DNA from: Patescibacteria group bacterium UBA2772
GTDB lineage: Bacteria; Patescibacteriota; Minisyncoccia; Moranbacterales; DUUL01
Reading direction: 5' to 3'
Length of the DNA stretch: 64,000 nt
Assembly (NCBI GenBank): GCA_002352545.1
Contig: DEIO01000026.1
Location: 1 to 64,000, forward strand
Part shown: positions 18,257 through 27,560 of the stretch, piece after piece
Numbering within the stretch: position 1 is the stretch's first letter
How the letters are laid out: each line of letters starts with the position of its first letter
Position numbers and translations under genes: made by a program
Notes under the pieces: model-generated
Database searches by the model: none
What the model was told of the DNA's origin: nothing
What the model saw: the letters and a program-made list of their open reading frames with translations, nothing else

Positions 18257-18280
18257 GTAACCCTTAAACTTTGGGGTTGC
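18257..18280. terminator. Hairpin at the uvrA stop, possible bidirectional terminator
   Basis: AACCC/GGGTT around a 10-base loop overlaps the uvrA stop codon and lies 25 bases after the small gene. A short T-rich stretch follows on the plus strand. Weak. Confidence 0.4.
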
Positions 18281-21155
18281 TTCTTTGTTTTTCTAATTCA
18301 AAAGCCGCTTTTAGATAAAAACCTGTATAGCTTATATCTTCTAGATTTGCAACTTGTTCGGGCGTTCCGGCTGCCACAACTTTTCCGCCTCTATCACCGC
18401 CCTCTGGACCAAGGTCAATAATCCAATCTGCAGACCTAATCACATCCATATTATGTTCAATAACAACAATTGTGTTACCTGCATCAACAAGTCTATTAAG
18501 AACTTCTAATAATTTTTCAACATCTGCAAAATGGAGCCCAGTAGTTGGCTCGTCTAATATATAAAGCGTATTTCCAGTATTTCGCTTCGACAACTCACTA
18601 GCTAATTTAATTCTTTGTGCTTCCCCACCAGACAGAGTTGTTGCACTCTGACCAATTCCAATATAGCCAAGTCCCACATCTTGCAATGTCTTAAATTTAT
18701 TGTATATTTCAGGGAAATTCTCAAAAAACTCTACGGCTTGATTCACTGTCATCTCCAAAACCTCCGAAATATTTTTATTTTTGTATTTAACTTCCAGTGT
18801 TTCCCTGTTATATCTTTTACCATTACAAACATCACAAGGGAGATAGATATCTGGCATAAACTGCATTTCTACTTTCAGTTGACCATCTCCTTTACAATTC
18901 TCGCACCTTCCACCAATTACATTAAAAGAAAATCTTCCCATTTCGTAGCCCCTTTCTTTTGCACCAACTGTTTGTGCAAATAACTTTCTAATAAGAGTAA
19001 AGGCACCTGTATAAGTTGCTGGATTTGATCTTGGGGTTCTTCCTATAGGGCTTTGGTCAATCATAATTACCTTATTAACGTGATGGTATCCTGCAATTTC
19101 TTTTACATTACCAGGAACATGCATGCTTCTATGTAAACGATTAGACATCCATTTATACAAAATATCTTCCACTAATGTAGACTTCCCGCTACCAGAAACA
19201 CCTGTAACGCAGGTAAAAACTCTAGTTGGAATTTCTACATTTACACTTCTTAGGTTGTGTTCACTAGCTCCCCTGATAGCTAATATCTTTTTTGTTGTTG
19301 CTTTCCTTCTTTCTTTTGGTGTTGCAATAACTCTTGTCCCATTTAAAAAACTTGCTGTAACAGAATTCCTGTCTTTTAGCATTTTATTTACGGTCCCTGA
19401 AAAGGTAATCTTCCCTCCATGTATACCAGCTCCAGGTCCAATATCAACAATGTGGTCTGCTTTTCGAATAGTCTCTTCGTCGTGTTCAATTACAATTACT
19501 GTGTTGCCGAGTTTTCTTAAACGAATAAGCATTTTTAAAAGTTTAGTGTTATCTCTAGCATGCAATCCAATTGATGGTTCGTCTAATATATATAGAACTC
19601 CTACCAATCCGGAACCAATTTGTGAGGCAAGACGAATTCTTTGTGCCTCTCCTCCAGAAATTGTATTAGCTGTTCTGGCAAGTGTAAGGTATTCAAGACC
19701 AACATTTGCCAAAAAACTGAGTCTATTAATAACTTCTTTTAAAATCCTACTAGCAATTAATTCTTCACGCTTTGTTAGTTTTACTGCTTCAAAAAAAGAA
19801 ATTGCAGCTTTAACTGATAAATTTGATAATTCAGCGATATTCTTCCCTCCAACTGTAACCAAAAGAGCTTCTTTATTTAGTCTAGCCCCTTTACAAACAG
19901 AACAAGGCTTATTACTCATGTATTTCTCAATTTCCTTTCTTACAGCATCAGACTGAGTTTTATAATAACGCTGAATGAGATGTCCCATAATCCCATTCCA
20001 TTTAATATTATAGTGACCCGTATTAGACTTAAATTTGTACTTAATAGTAACCGTACTGTCAAATTCACTTCCAGGACCCTCTAATATTATTCTTCTATCA
20101 CTTGATGTAAGATCTTTAATACGAGTGTTTTGGGAAATTCCGAACTCTTTACAAACAGCATTAAATAAGACTCCGTAATAATTATTTTTTTTATAACTCC
20201 AAGGAATAAATCCCCCCTCTAAAATAGTTTTATTCTGATCCGGCATAACCAATCCTTGGTCAATTTCCTTCTTTAACCCTAATCCTTCACATTCACTACA
20301 AGCACCAAATGGTGAGTTAAAAGAGAATAACCTTGGTTCAAGCGGCGGAAATTCAATATCATGGTCTGGGCAAGAAAGTCTTTGGTTGAAAACCTTATCC
20401 TTGCCAAAAAGTCTGACCTTCACTAAACCTTCTGCAGAACGAAGTGATGATTCCACTCCCTCATATATTCTACTAATGTTATCTGCTATAACCTCAATTT
20501 CATCAACAACAATATCAATAAAATGTTTTTTCTGTTTATCTAACTTTAAAGCCTTCCACTCTAAAAGATGAATTTTTTCATTATTTACAATTGCCTCAGA
20601 AAAACCTTGTTGAAAAAAATCTTTTAATAATGTGTTGTACTCACCTTTTCGCCCTCTTACAATAGGCGCCAAAAGCACTAACTTTGCTTTTTTATCTGAT
20701 TTATCTATATTAACAATCTCTGGTAAATCCATAATTCTCTCAACAATCTCATCAACCGACAACTTTGAAATTTCTTTTCCACATTCTCCACAATGTGGGA
20801 GCCCAATCTTTGCATACAACAAACGCAAATAATCATGGATTTCTGTCACAGTTCCCACTGTTGAACGAGGATTATGTGAAGCCGTTTTTTGATCAATGGA
20901 TATTGCTGGTGAAAGACCTTCTATATAATCCACATTCGGTTTGTCCATTTGACCTAGAAATTGTCTAGCATAACTGGACAAACTTTCTAAATAACGCCTT
21001 TGCCCTTCAGCAAAAATTGTATCAAAAGCTAGTGTAGACTTTCCACTCCCAGAAAGTCCCGTAAAAACAATAAACTTATCTCTTGGAAGTTCTAAATTAA
21101 CGTTTTTTAGGTTATGTTCTCGTGCACCTTTTATATAAATAGTATTTCTTTCCAT
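18264..21155 (-). CDS. uvrA: UvrABC excinuclease subunit A
   Basis: Canonical UvrA of 963 residues; the dimer scans DNA for bulky lesions and loads UvrB. Seen: Walker A sites GLSGSGKST and GVSGSGKST, the RQFLGQMDKP motif, signatures ISGGEAQRI and LSGGEAQRI, and LDEPSIGLH and LDEPTTGLH Walker B ends. Zinc modules are HCGECGKE, CSECEGLG with CSVCKGAR, and the C-terminal CENCKGDG...CDVCNGKRY. All residues needed for activity appear present. It is a single gene with its own promoter. UvrB is not in the window. Confidence 0.97.
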   Translation of the reverse strand: MERNTIYIKGAREHNLKNVNLELPRDKFIVFTGLSGSGKSTLAFDTIFAEGQRRYLESLSSYARQFLGQMDKPNVDYIEGLSPAISIDQKTASHNPRSTVGTVTEIHDYLRLLYAKIGLPHCGECGKEISKLSVDEIVERIMDLPEIVNIDKSDKKAKLVLLAPIVRGRKGEYNTLLKDFFQQGFSEAIVNNEKIHLLEWKALKLDKQKKHFIDIVVDEIEVIADNISRIYEGVESSLRSAEGLVKVRLFGKDKVFNQRLSCPDHDIEFPPLEPRLFSFNSPFGACSECEGLGLKKEIDQGLVMPDQNKTILEGGFIPWSYKKNNYYGVLFNAVCKEFGISQNTRIKDLTSSDRRIILEGPGSEFDSTVTIKYKFKSNTGHYNIKWNGIMGHLIQRYYKTQSDAVRKEIEKYMSNKPCSVCKGARLNKEALLVTVGGKNIAELSNLSVKAAISFFEAVKLTKREELIASRILKEVINRLSFLANVGLEYLTLARTANTISGGEAQRIRLASQIGSGLVGVLYILDEPSIGLHARDNTKLLKMLIRLRKLGNTVIVIEHDEETIRKADHIVDIGPGAGIHGGKITFSGTVNKMLKDRNSVTASFLNGTRVIATPKERRKATTKKILAIRGASEHNLRSVNVEIPTRVFTCVTGVSGSGKSTLVEDILYKWMSNRLHRSMHVPGNVKEIAGYHHVNKVIMIDQSPIGRTPRSNPATYTGAFTLIRKLFAQTVGAKERGYEMGRFSFNVIGGRCENCKGDGQLKVEMQFMPDIYLPCDVCNGKRYNRETLEVKYKNKNISEVLEMTVNQAVEFFENFPEIYNKFKTLQDVGLGYIGIGQSATTLSGGEAQRIKLASELSKRNTGNTLYILDEPTTGLHFADVEKLLEVLNRLVDAGNTIVVIEHNMDVIRSADWIIDLGPEGGDRGGKVVAAGTPEQVANLEDISYTGFYLKAAFELEKQRSNPKV

Positions 21156-21181
21156 TTCAAATTTTTGAATTTAGTCCGTGT

Positions 21182-21210
21182 ATTTTAACATATTTTTACT
21201 GTTTTTACAA
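21182..21210 (-). promoter_or_regulatory. uvrA promoter
   Basis: On the minus strand, TTGTAA (21205-21210), 17 bases, TAAAAT (21182-21187), about 27 bases before the start codon. No LexA-like palindrome is visible. Confidence 0.65.
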
Positions 21211-21236
21211 GATTTCTATTCGGTGTTTTTTCTCTT

Positions 21237-21276
21237 ATATAACAAAAATCCGGTCGTTGCCGGATTTTTGTTATAT
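21237..21276. terminator. Strong bidirectional terminator
   Basis: Perfect 17-bp stem ATATAACAAAAATCCGG with loop TCGTTG. It lies between the uvrA promoter and the 3' end of the gene ending at 21401, and probably ends that minus-strand transcript. Confidence 0.85.
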
Positions 21277-21400
21277 ATAAGAACTTCATGTCCAAAAGAA
21301 CTGTTTATTTTTGTTTTATGTTTTGTTTTGACCTTCCAGACATGAAACAATGGGCCTAATACAAATTCGCCAACCAACAATTTTTTCCATTGTCAACGAA

Positions 21401-22072
21401 TTAAATGTTTGAGACTCTTCTTGAATATTTTTCAAGATTATTCAATTGATTCTCTGAAAGAGTTTTAGCTTTCTCGATTGAATCTTTAATAAGATTCTTT
21501 GAAAAACTAATTTTTGTTCCAGGATTCACACTACCTGTGGACCCAACATTTTTACGAAGATAATCTTCGATATAAATTTTGTGTTCAACAGTTAAGCTTG
21601 AATCATTGTTTTTCTCCAAATAATTTCTCAATGCTTTACGAGCAAGAGTGGTTCTACTGTCACCGTTGGCAGCAGTCTCAATGAAAGCTTCATCGGACTC
21701 CTCACTAACAGATTCTTGAGTAGTTTCAACTGGAGCAATTTTAACTTCTTCTGTCTTTACTTCTTCAACTACAGGCTCAGTAACTTCTTCTGTTTTTACT
21801 TCTTCTGTATTCATTTCCTCTGTTTTTTCTTCTCCAATAATCGTTACTGGACTCTCTTCTTCTTCCATTGCTGCAATTTCCTCACCAATTTCCTCAATCA
21901 TTGCTTCCTCTTGAACCAATTCCTCGTCTGTTCTCTTTGAATAAGAGTAGATTCCAGCTGCAATAGCAACCACAATTAGCACAGACAAGATAATTCTAAT
22001 ATTATCCTGAAGCCAATTTTTGGTTTTTCCTCCAACACCTAGATCTTCCTGAATTTCTGGGGTTTCGTTCAT
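21401..22072 (-). CDS. Single-pass membrane protein with acidic repeat region
   Basis: About 223 residues from the ATG at 22072, which has AGGTG 7 bases upstream; a start 12 codons earlier is open but has no such site. One transmembrane helix (IILSVLIVVAIAAGIYSY) is followed by a Glu-rich, low-complexity stretch with repeated VKTEEV and VTEPVVEEV units. A small folded C-terminal region (RKALRNYLEKNNDSSLTVEHKIYIEDYLRKNVG) resembles a CPR-specific helical domain. It is probably an extracellular protein with a flexible stalk. No function can be assigned. Confidence 0.75.
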   Translation of the reverse strand: MNETPEIQEDLGVGGKTKNWLQDNIRIILSVLIVVAIAAGIYSYSKRTDEELVQEEAMIEEIGEEIAAMEEEESPVTIIGEEKTEEMNTEEVKTEEVTEPVVEEVKTEEVKIAPVETTQESVSEESDEAFIETAANGDSRTTLARKALRNYLEKNNDSSLTVEHKIYIEDYLRKNVGSTGSVNPGTKISFSKNLIKDSIEKAKTLSENQLNNLEKYSRRVSNI

Positions 22073-22188
22073 AATTTCACCTTCCTTTCTAGAATTATTC
22101 AACCACACAACAAATCTGAAACGTTCTATGGTTAAAAAATTAATTTTTAATGTTCTATAAATGCGCTTTGAAAAGCACTTATGCCCTT

Positions 22189-22216
22189 ATTTTAACAAAA
22201 ATTAAACCCCCGTCAA
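22189..22216 (-). promoter_or_regulatory. Promoter of the acidic-repeat membrane protein
   Basis: On the minus strand, TTGACG (22211-22216), 16 bases, TAAAAT (22189-22194). It is divergent from the promoter at 22269. Confidence 0.6.
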
Positions 22217-22268
22217 GTTGACTTTTGTTGGAAAAGTGTGACTTTACAAAGAAACCCAGTATAATTTT

Positions 22269-22297
22269 TTTGAATTTTCACTTTTAAATGCTATACT
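22269..22297 (+). promoter_or_regulatory. Promoter of the gene at 22329
   Basis: TTTGAA (22269-22274), 17 bases, TATACT (22292-22297), 31 bases before the ATG. Another TATAAT lies at about 22260. Confidence 0.55.
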
Positions 22298-22328
22298 TAT
22301 GGAATAGCAAAAAAATCTTGAAACAAAA

Positions 22329-22946
22329 ATGTATACATTAAAAAACAAAGTACCTTCATCGGTACCAAAAAAAAGTGCAGCGCCTACTCACGTCCTAAAA
22401 AAGAGCATTCCTGAGAAAAGACAGGCAATTACCTCTCAAGAAAAAACAAAACAAAAAGCTACTGCAACTGTTTCTTTTAACAATAAAAAGAAAAAGGTAT
22501 TATTATCATGGCAATCGATTCAATTTGAAAGTGTTCCAAAGTCCAGTACTTGGTATGTTGTAGTTTTTGTTGTATTGGTCACTTTAGTAGCAGTAGGATT
22601 ATTTACTGACAATTTTCCATTAGCTATTCTAGCTATTCTAATCGGACTTATTCTTTATTTGTTTGAGAAGAAAGAATCTCAATACTTTAGATTTGGAGTA
22701 ACTTCTGAGGGTGTTCTTGCTCAAGACAGTCTCTATAAGTTCTCTTCGTTGAAAGATTTTTGGATATTCTACGAACCTAATGGTAGAAAAATTCTTTCGC
22801 TTAAAAGCAAAAAATCTTTGATTCCATACATTCAAATTCCACTTGGTGACACTGATCCAAACACTTTAAGAGATATTTTAAAAGACTTCTTACCAGAGAA
22901 AGAACATGAGGAAGCTCTTGTTGACTCTTTGGAACAACTAATTTAA
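22329..22946 (+). CDS. Two-helix membrane protein with PH-like domain
   Basis: 205 residues. A basic, disordered N-terminus of about 70 residues precedes a helical hairpin (WYVVVFVVLVTLVAVGLF and LAILAILIGLILYLF). The cytoplasmic domain (FGVTSEGVLAQDSLYKFSSLKDFWIFY, LSLKSKKSLIPYIQIPLGD) resembles the strand pattern of the small PH-like membrane proteins common in CPR. Function is unknown. It is monocistronic, with a promoter before it and a terminator after it. Confidence 0.75.
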   Translation: MYTLKNKVPSSVPKKSAAPTHVLKKSIPEKRQAITSQEKTKQKATATVSFNNKKKKVLLSWQSIQFESVPKSSTWYVVVFVVLVTLVAVGLFTDNFPLAILAILIGLILYLFEKKESQYFRFGVTSEGVLAQDSLYKFSSLKDFWIFYEPNGRKILSLKSKKSLIPYIQIPLGDTDPNTLRDILKDFLPEKEHEEALVDSLEQLI

Positions 22947-22963
22947 AAGTTTCTTGATTTGAC

Positions 22964-23003
22964 AAAAAGCACCATTTCGATATTTAATGAAATAGTGCTT
23001 TTT
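22964..23003 (+). terminator. Terminator
   Basis: AAAAAGCAC-C-ATTTC pairs with GAAAT-A-GTGCTTTTT with one mismatch, then T-rich sequence. It lies 18 bases after the stop at 22946. Confidence 0.8.
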
Positions 23004-23015
23004 ATTTAATCTCAA

Positions 23016-23089
23016 GTCCTTGTAGCTCAGTTGGATAGAGCATTGGTTTGCGGTACCAAAGGTCGTAGGTTCGAATCCTGCCAAGGACA
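23016..23089 (+). tRNA. tRNA-Arg (GCG)
   Basis: Acceptor GTCCTTG/CAAGGAC, anticodon stem TTGGT/ACCAA around TTGCGGT, T-arm GTAGG/CCTGC, discriminator A. The anticodon reads GCG, where most bacteria use ACG (inosine-modified) for CGN codons. No CCA is encoded. Confidence 0.9.
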
Positions 23090-23115
23090 CATCGTCTATT
23101 TTTTAATACAAAAAA

Positions 23116-25239
23116 ATGGCAACTCTGTCTCTAAATACATCAATAGAAAAAATCCCTTTTATTTCTACCTCCTGGAGACAAAAGCTTAGTATCCTAAACA
23201 TTCTAACAGTTGAGGACCTTTTATATCATTTCCCTTCCAGGTATGATGACTTTTCTCAATTCAAAAAAATTGTAGATTTACTCATAGGAGAAACCGTAAC
23301 AATAAGAGGACAAATTACCGAAATAAAAACAAAAAGGGCTTGGCGTCGTAGAATGTCAATTACTGAAATATACGTAGCAGATGACACTGGAACGATCAAG
23401 GCTGTTTGGTTTAACTTCGTAGGGCCATTGAAATACGCAAAAAAAGATTCTTTTGTTCAGTTAAGTGGAAAAACTAGTATTTCAAAATCAAATGAGCTCC
23501 AGTTTCAACACCCTAATTTTGAAATAATTTCACAAAAAAAACTCTTGCTGGAAGAAGCTGTATCAACTAATTCCACGTCCACTGGATCAATCGTCTCCAT
23601 TTACCCAGAAACTAAGGGTTTAACGTCTTTTTGGCTCAGAAAGAATATCAAAAGAATACTTGATATATTAGAAGTAGAAGAATCTTTACCGAAAGAATTA
23701 CTAAAAGAACTTAAGTTTCCTTTGTTAGAAGACGCTCTTTGGAGTATTCATTTTCCAGAAAACTCAACTGAAAGTGCACTTGCAAAAAAACGATTTGCTT
23801 TCGAGAAAATGTTTTTATTTCAGCTAAAAGCCCTCTCGGTAAAAGCTAATTGGGATAAAAATAAGGCTCCTAAAGTTAAGTTTAAAAAGAAATTGATTAA
23901 AGATTTTGTAAAATCACTTCCCTTTGTTCTAACAGATGCTCAAAAAAAATCTGCTTGGCAAATCATACAAGACCTAGAAAAAACAACTCCTATGAATAGA
24001 CTTTTAGAAGGAGATGTGGGAAGCGGAAAGACTGTAGTTGCAACACTTGCAATTCTCTCTGTAATATCAAACAAATTCCAAGCTGCACTACTTGCTCCAA
24101 CAGAGGTGCTTGCGGTTCAGCATTATGAAGGAATCTCAAAACTACTACACAAACTAGGCTTCAAGGGGGCTCTTTTGACTGGATCACAGGGAAGAATTGG
24201 TCAAGAAAAAATATCCAAACTAAAATTAACAAAAAAAATAGCATTAGGTGAGGTTGCTTTTGTAATTGGAACACACGCTATTCTCCAAGACAACGTTAAG
24301 TTTAAAAAATTAGCACTACTCAATATTGACGAACAACATCGCTTTGGTGTAAAACAACGAGCAAAATTACAACAAGGTGCACTTGAGATAAAAGATGGTT
24401 TAAAAACCAAGATTCCACATCTTCTAACAATGACTGCTACCCCCATACCAAGAACTCTCTCATTGGCCCTCTTTGGCAATTTAGATTTATCTATTATCGA
24501 TGAATATCCGAAAGGAAGAAAAAAAATCATCACAAAGGTTATTTCTTCAAACAACAGAGAGGCAGTCTATAGATTCATAAAACAAGAAATTGCTAAAAAA
24601 AGACAAGCTTTTTTCGTTTATCCCTTAGTAGAAGAGTCTTCTAAAATTTCGCAAGTGAAGGCGGCTAAGACTGAGTTAGAGAATTTAAAGAATGGACCCT
24701 TCGCAGATTATAATCTAGGTCTCTTGCATGGAAAGGTGAAACCAAAAGAAAAAGAACTTACTATGGAAAAATTTAAAGCCAAAGAGTTTGATATTCTTAT
24801 TGCAACTTCAGTTGTAGAAGTGGGTATAGACATACCAAATGCTTCTGTCATGGTTATTGAGGGAGCAGAGCGCTTTGGATTAGCTCAACTTCATCAATTC
24901 AGAGGAAGAGTTGGTCGTGGAGCGCATCAATCTTATTGTTTCTTAATTACTTCGAATAACGCTCCTTCTTCAACAAAAAGACTTCACATCATGGAAAAGA
25001 CTAACGACGGTTTTTTGATAGCACAAGAGGACATGAAACTAAGAGGGCCTGGCCAATTTATGGGAATCACTCAATCTGGAATCCCCGATATCACAATGGA
25101 ATCACTTGCAGATACAAAAACAATACAATTAGCAAGAACAATGGCTCAGGAATTTTTAAAAAATGACCCTCTCTTGAAAAAATCTCCTTCTTTAAAAAAA
25201 CGAGTAGACAATATAACAGCTTCTGTTCATCTAGAATAA
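23116..25239 (+). CDS. recG: ATP-dependent DNA helicase RecG
   Basis: 707-residue branch-migration helicase that regresses stalled forks. The N-terminal wedge/OB domain covers about residues 55-145 (GETVTIRGQITEI, GTIKAVWFN). Helicase domain 1 has Walker A GDVGSGKT (299-306), the DEQH box in NIDEQHRFGVKQR, and motif III TMTATPIPRT. Domain 2 has VVEVGIDIPNASVMVIEGAERFGLAQLHQ and motif VI QFRGRVGRG. The C-terminal LRGPGQFMGITQSG is RecG-specific. The length is normal. It follows tRNA-Arg and precedes the deiminase-like gene by 10 bases. Confidence 0.97.
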   Translation: MATLSLNTSIEKIPFISTSWRQKLSILNILTVEDLLYHFPSRYDDFSQFKKIVDLLIGETVTIRGQITEIKTKRAWRRRMSITEIYVADDTGTIKAVWFNFVGPLKYAKKDSFVQLSGKTSISKSNELQFQHPNFEIISQKKLLLEEAVSTNSTSTGSIVSIYPETKGLTSFWLRKNIKRILDILEVEESLPKELLKELKFPLLEDALWSIHFPENSTESALAKKRFAFEKMFLFQLKALSVKANWDKNKAPKVKFKKKLIKDFVKSLPFVLTDAQKKSAWQIIQDLEKTTPMNRLLEGDVGSGKTVVATLAILSVISNKFQAALLAPTEVLAVQHYEGISKLLHKLGFKGALLTGSQGRIGQEKISKLKLTKKIALGEVAFVIGTHAILQDNVKFKKLALLNIDEQHRFGVKQRAKLQQGALEIKDGLKTKIPHLLTMTATPIPRTLSLALFGNLDLSIIDEYPKGRKKIITKVISSNNREAVYRFIKQEIAKKRQAFFVYPLVEESSKISQVKAAKTELENLKNGPFADYNLGLLHGKVKPKEKELTMEKFKAKEFDILIATSVVEVGIDIPNASVMVIEGAERFGLAQLHQFRGRVGRGAHQSYCFLITSNNAPSSTKRLHIMEKTNDGFLIAQEDMKLRGPGQFMGITQSGIPDITMESLADTKTIQLARTMAQEFLKNDPLLKKSPSLKKRVDNITASVHLE

Positions 25240-25249
25240 TCTATTATTT

Positions 25250-26416
25250 ATGAAAAAGAATAAAAAACTAATTATTGCTCTGGTAATTATCTTGTTCTTG
25301 GTGTTTTTTATCTTTAAAAACACTTTTTTCGATAAAATGCCTCTACTATCAACTACTATAGAAATAACTCCTGATTATCAAAAAAACCTTAGTGAGCTTG
25401 CCCTCACAATCCCACAAAGTAACATTTCCGAAACAGAAACTTTGAAACTACTTGAATCTCACTATCGAGATCTTCTGTTGGCACTTCCTTCTTACACTAG
25501 TTTAACAATATTTACACCCGAAAATAATTCTCTTTTTTTAGAACACTTTTTTAATACAATGAAGTTACCTAATAAAAGGCACTATATATATTCAAAAAAC
25601 ATAGATTTTGAACTTTGGGCTCAAGATTATTTTGAACCAATTACCAAAGTCGATTCTTTGGTAAAAACAGACTTGTTGCTTTTACCTCTAGCAAAGACAA
25701 AAAGCAAAAACTTTAGAAGAACCACTCAAAGAAATCTTTCCCTCTTACCATACAAAGAAACCTTAACAGCACCATTTTTCTTTGAAGGTGGCAATATCAC
25801 TGCAGCTAAAAAAGACTTTTTGAATTATATTTTTATTGATTTTGAAACTATTCAAAAAACACGTACTTTATACAATGAGCTTGGACAAAACATATCCAAA
25901 TTAAAAGCGAAGTCTATTATTAAAAATTTCTTCCCTTCCTCCGATGTAATTTTCCTAGGAAATAAATCACGAAAAGAAAATTTTATACATCTAGACCAAT
26001 CCGTTCTTTTTTTAGACAACAATGTAGCAATTATTAATTTGATTGCTGATGAGCCCACGAGTAAAGCATCCATTCAACATCTACTTTACAAAAAACAACT
26101 TGAAAAGTTAGGATTTACAGTTAAACAGTTGGTTATATCACAGAAAGATATTAAAACTTCAAAATCATATTTAAATGCAATCCCCTTTAAAGACAAGTTA
26201 ACTGGCCAAAATAAAATAATTTTTCCTATATACACAGAGGGATTGAAGAGAATAGATAAAAAAGAGTCTCCTCTTTCTAGAGAAGACTTGCAAGGAAATG
26301 CTCTAAAGGCCTTTGATTTATTCTTAAGCTTAGGTTATAAACCCTTTCCTGTTGTTGATCTTGCTAATACAAAGCAAGGGGGTAGCCTACATTGTATTAC
26401 AAACGTTTTAAATTAA
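25250..26416 (+). CDS. Membrane-anchored peptidyl-arginine/agmatine deiminase-like protein
   Basis: 388 residues with an N-terminal transmembrane helix (LIIALVIILFLVFFIF), which suggests an extracellular enzyme domain. The guanidine-modifying (PAD/agmatine deiminase) catalytic set is present in order: D126 in WAQDYFEP, E179 in FFFEGGNI, H247 and D249 in FIHLDQSVLF, and the nucleophile C382 in GGSLHCITN. Family members hydrolyse guanidino groups of agmatine or peptidyl-arginine. The usual RD of the first motif is QD here. The Cys-containing loop ends almost at the C-terminus, as in the family. The substrate is unknown. It is probably co-transcribed with recG, 10 bases upstream, and converges on the glycosyltransferase at 26418. 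Confidence 0.75.
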   Translation: MKKNKKLIIALVIILFLVFFIFKNTFFDKMPLLSTTIEITPDYQKNLSELALTIPQSNISETETLKLLESHYRDLLLALPSYTSLTIFTPENNSLFLEHFFNTMKLPNKRHYIYSKNIDFELWAQDYFEPITKVDSLVKTDLLLLPLAKTKSKNFRRTTQRNLSLLPYKETLTAPFFFEGGNITAAKKDFLNYIFIDFETIQKTRTLYNELGQNISKLKAKSIIKNFFPSSDVIFLGNKSRKENFIHLDQSVLFLDNNVAIINLIADEPTSKASIQHLLYKKQLEKLGFTVKQLVISQKDIKTSKSYLNAIPFKDKLTGQNKIIFPIYTEGLKRIDKKESPLSREDLQGNALKAFDLFLSLGYKPFPVVDLANTKQGGSLHCITNVLN

Positions 26417-26417
26417 T

Positions 26418-27560
26418 TTATTTTTTTATTTTTAGATATACACTCTCTAAAGTTTTTGATCTTTTTTTATTATCGTATTCTTTTGCTTTCCTTCTAGCAG
26501 CTTTACCAAATTTATTTGCTAAAACCGAATCTGAAAGCATTTTTGTAATTTTTTCTCCAAACACTCCTTTTTTTTGATCAACCATAATACCTGTTTCACC
26601 GTCTTTGAGTTGATCAACGACTCCTGATGCCTTTACAGCAACAATTGGCAAACCAGAGGCCATTGCTTCGGCTATAGTCATACCTTGTGTTTCTGTAAGC
26701 GATGCATGTACAAAAATATCTGTTGTTGCATAAAAATTAGCAACTACACTTTGCTTTACTATCCCCGTGAAAATAAGTTGCTCTAAAATACCACTTTGTA
26801 GTGCTATTTGTTTTATTTCATTCATCAAACTACCTTCTCCCACAAAAAGAAATACTATTTTTTTGTCTTTTTTCAATAAAGGGAATATTTCACCAACTAA
26901 GAACATTATGTTTTTCTCATTTTCAATTCTGCCTAAAAACATAATCACCTTTTGATCAGCTTTTATTCCTAACTTTTTCCTTGTTCCTTCTCTGTCTCCT
27001 TCTTGAAATTTTTGCCAGTCAATGCCCGTTGGTAAAACCTTAATCCTAGCTTTTATCCCTCTTTCTCTCATATAGCTCTTTGTAGTTTCACTTGGAGATA
27101 TGCAAACGTCACAATTATTAGCAAATTTTCTAACTTTACTCCTTACAATATATTTTAATAGTTTTTGAGGAATAATCGGCGGAACATAGTGTGTAAAGTC
27201 TTCATATTTAGCATGATGCGTGAAAACAAGCGGTATATTTTCCTCTTTTGCTATTTTCATTGCATCAACTCCAATCGAAAAAGGATGTTGTGCGTGAATA
27301 ATATCAAACTCACCCTCTTTGATTTCTTCCCTTATTTTATGAAAATACGGTAAAGCAATAGGATATTTTATCTTATATCCAAACAAAAATGCTGGGTATA
27401 GATGTATGTTTTTTACCTCATACTTATACCCGCGAAAATTTGGAGTAAAAATATGTATTTCATGTCCCAACTCCTCCAATCCAAGTCTGAAATTTTCAAC
27501 AGAAACAGTTGATCCGTACGTTATTGGAAAATATGAATTTGAAAAAAATGCTATTTTCAT
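26418..27560 (-). CDS. Glycosyltransferase family 4 protein
   Basis: 380-residue GT-B enzyme. The N-terminal Rossmann domain begins MKIAFFSNSYFPITYGSTV with FDIIHAQHPFSIG and FTHHAKYED. The C-terminal nucleotide-sugar domain has VIMFLGRIENEKN and the ETQGMTIAEAMASGLPIVAVKASGV motif with the E-x7-E pattern. It is likely cytosolic or membrane-associated, adding a sugar to a lipid or glycan acceptor; 1,2-diacylglycerol glucosyltransferases look similar. Its ATG overlaps the final base of the hydrolase stop upstream, indicating translational coupling in the operon 30146-26418. Confidence 0.93.
   Translation of the reverse strand: MKIAFFSNSYFPITYGSTVSVENFRLGLEELGHEIHIFTPNFRGYKYEVKNIHLYPAFLFGYKIKYPIALPYFHKIREEIKEGEFDIIHAQHPFSIGVDAMKIAKEENIPLVFTHHAKYEDFTHYVPPIIPQKLLKYIVRSKVRKFANNCDVCISPSETTKSYMRERGIKARIKVLPTGIDWQKFQEGDREGTRKKLGIKADQKVIMFLGRIENEKNIMFLVGEIFPLLKKDKKIVFLFVGEGSLMNEIKQIALQSGILEQLIFTGIVKQSVVANFYATTDIFVHASLTETQGMTIAEAMASGLPIVAVKASGVVDQLKDGETGIMVDQKKGVFGEKITKMLSDSVLANKFGKAARRKAKEYDNKKRSKTLESVYLKIKK

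Noticed and set aside
19123..19956. 277-codon plus-strand ORF
   Set aside because: It lies wholly inside uvrA on the other strand, with no start signals; a shadow of codon structure.
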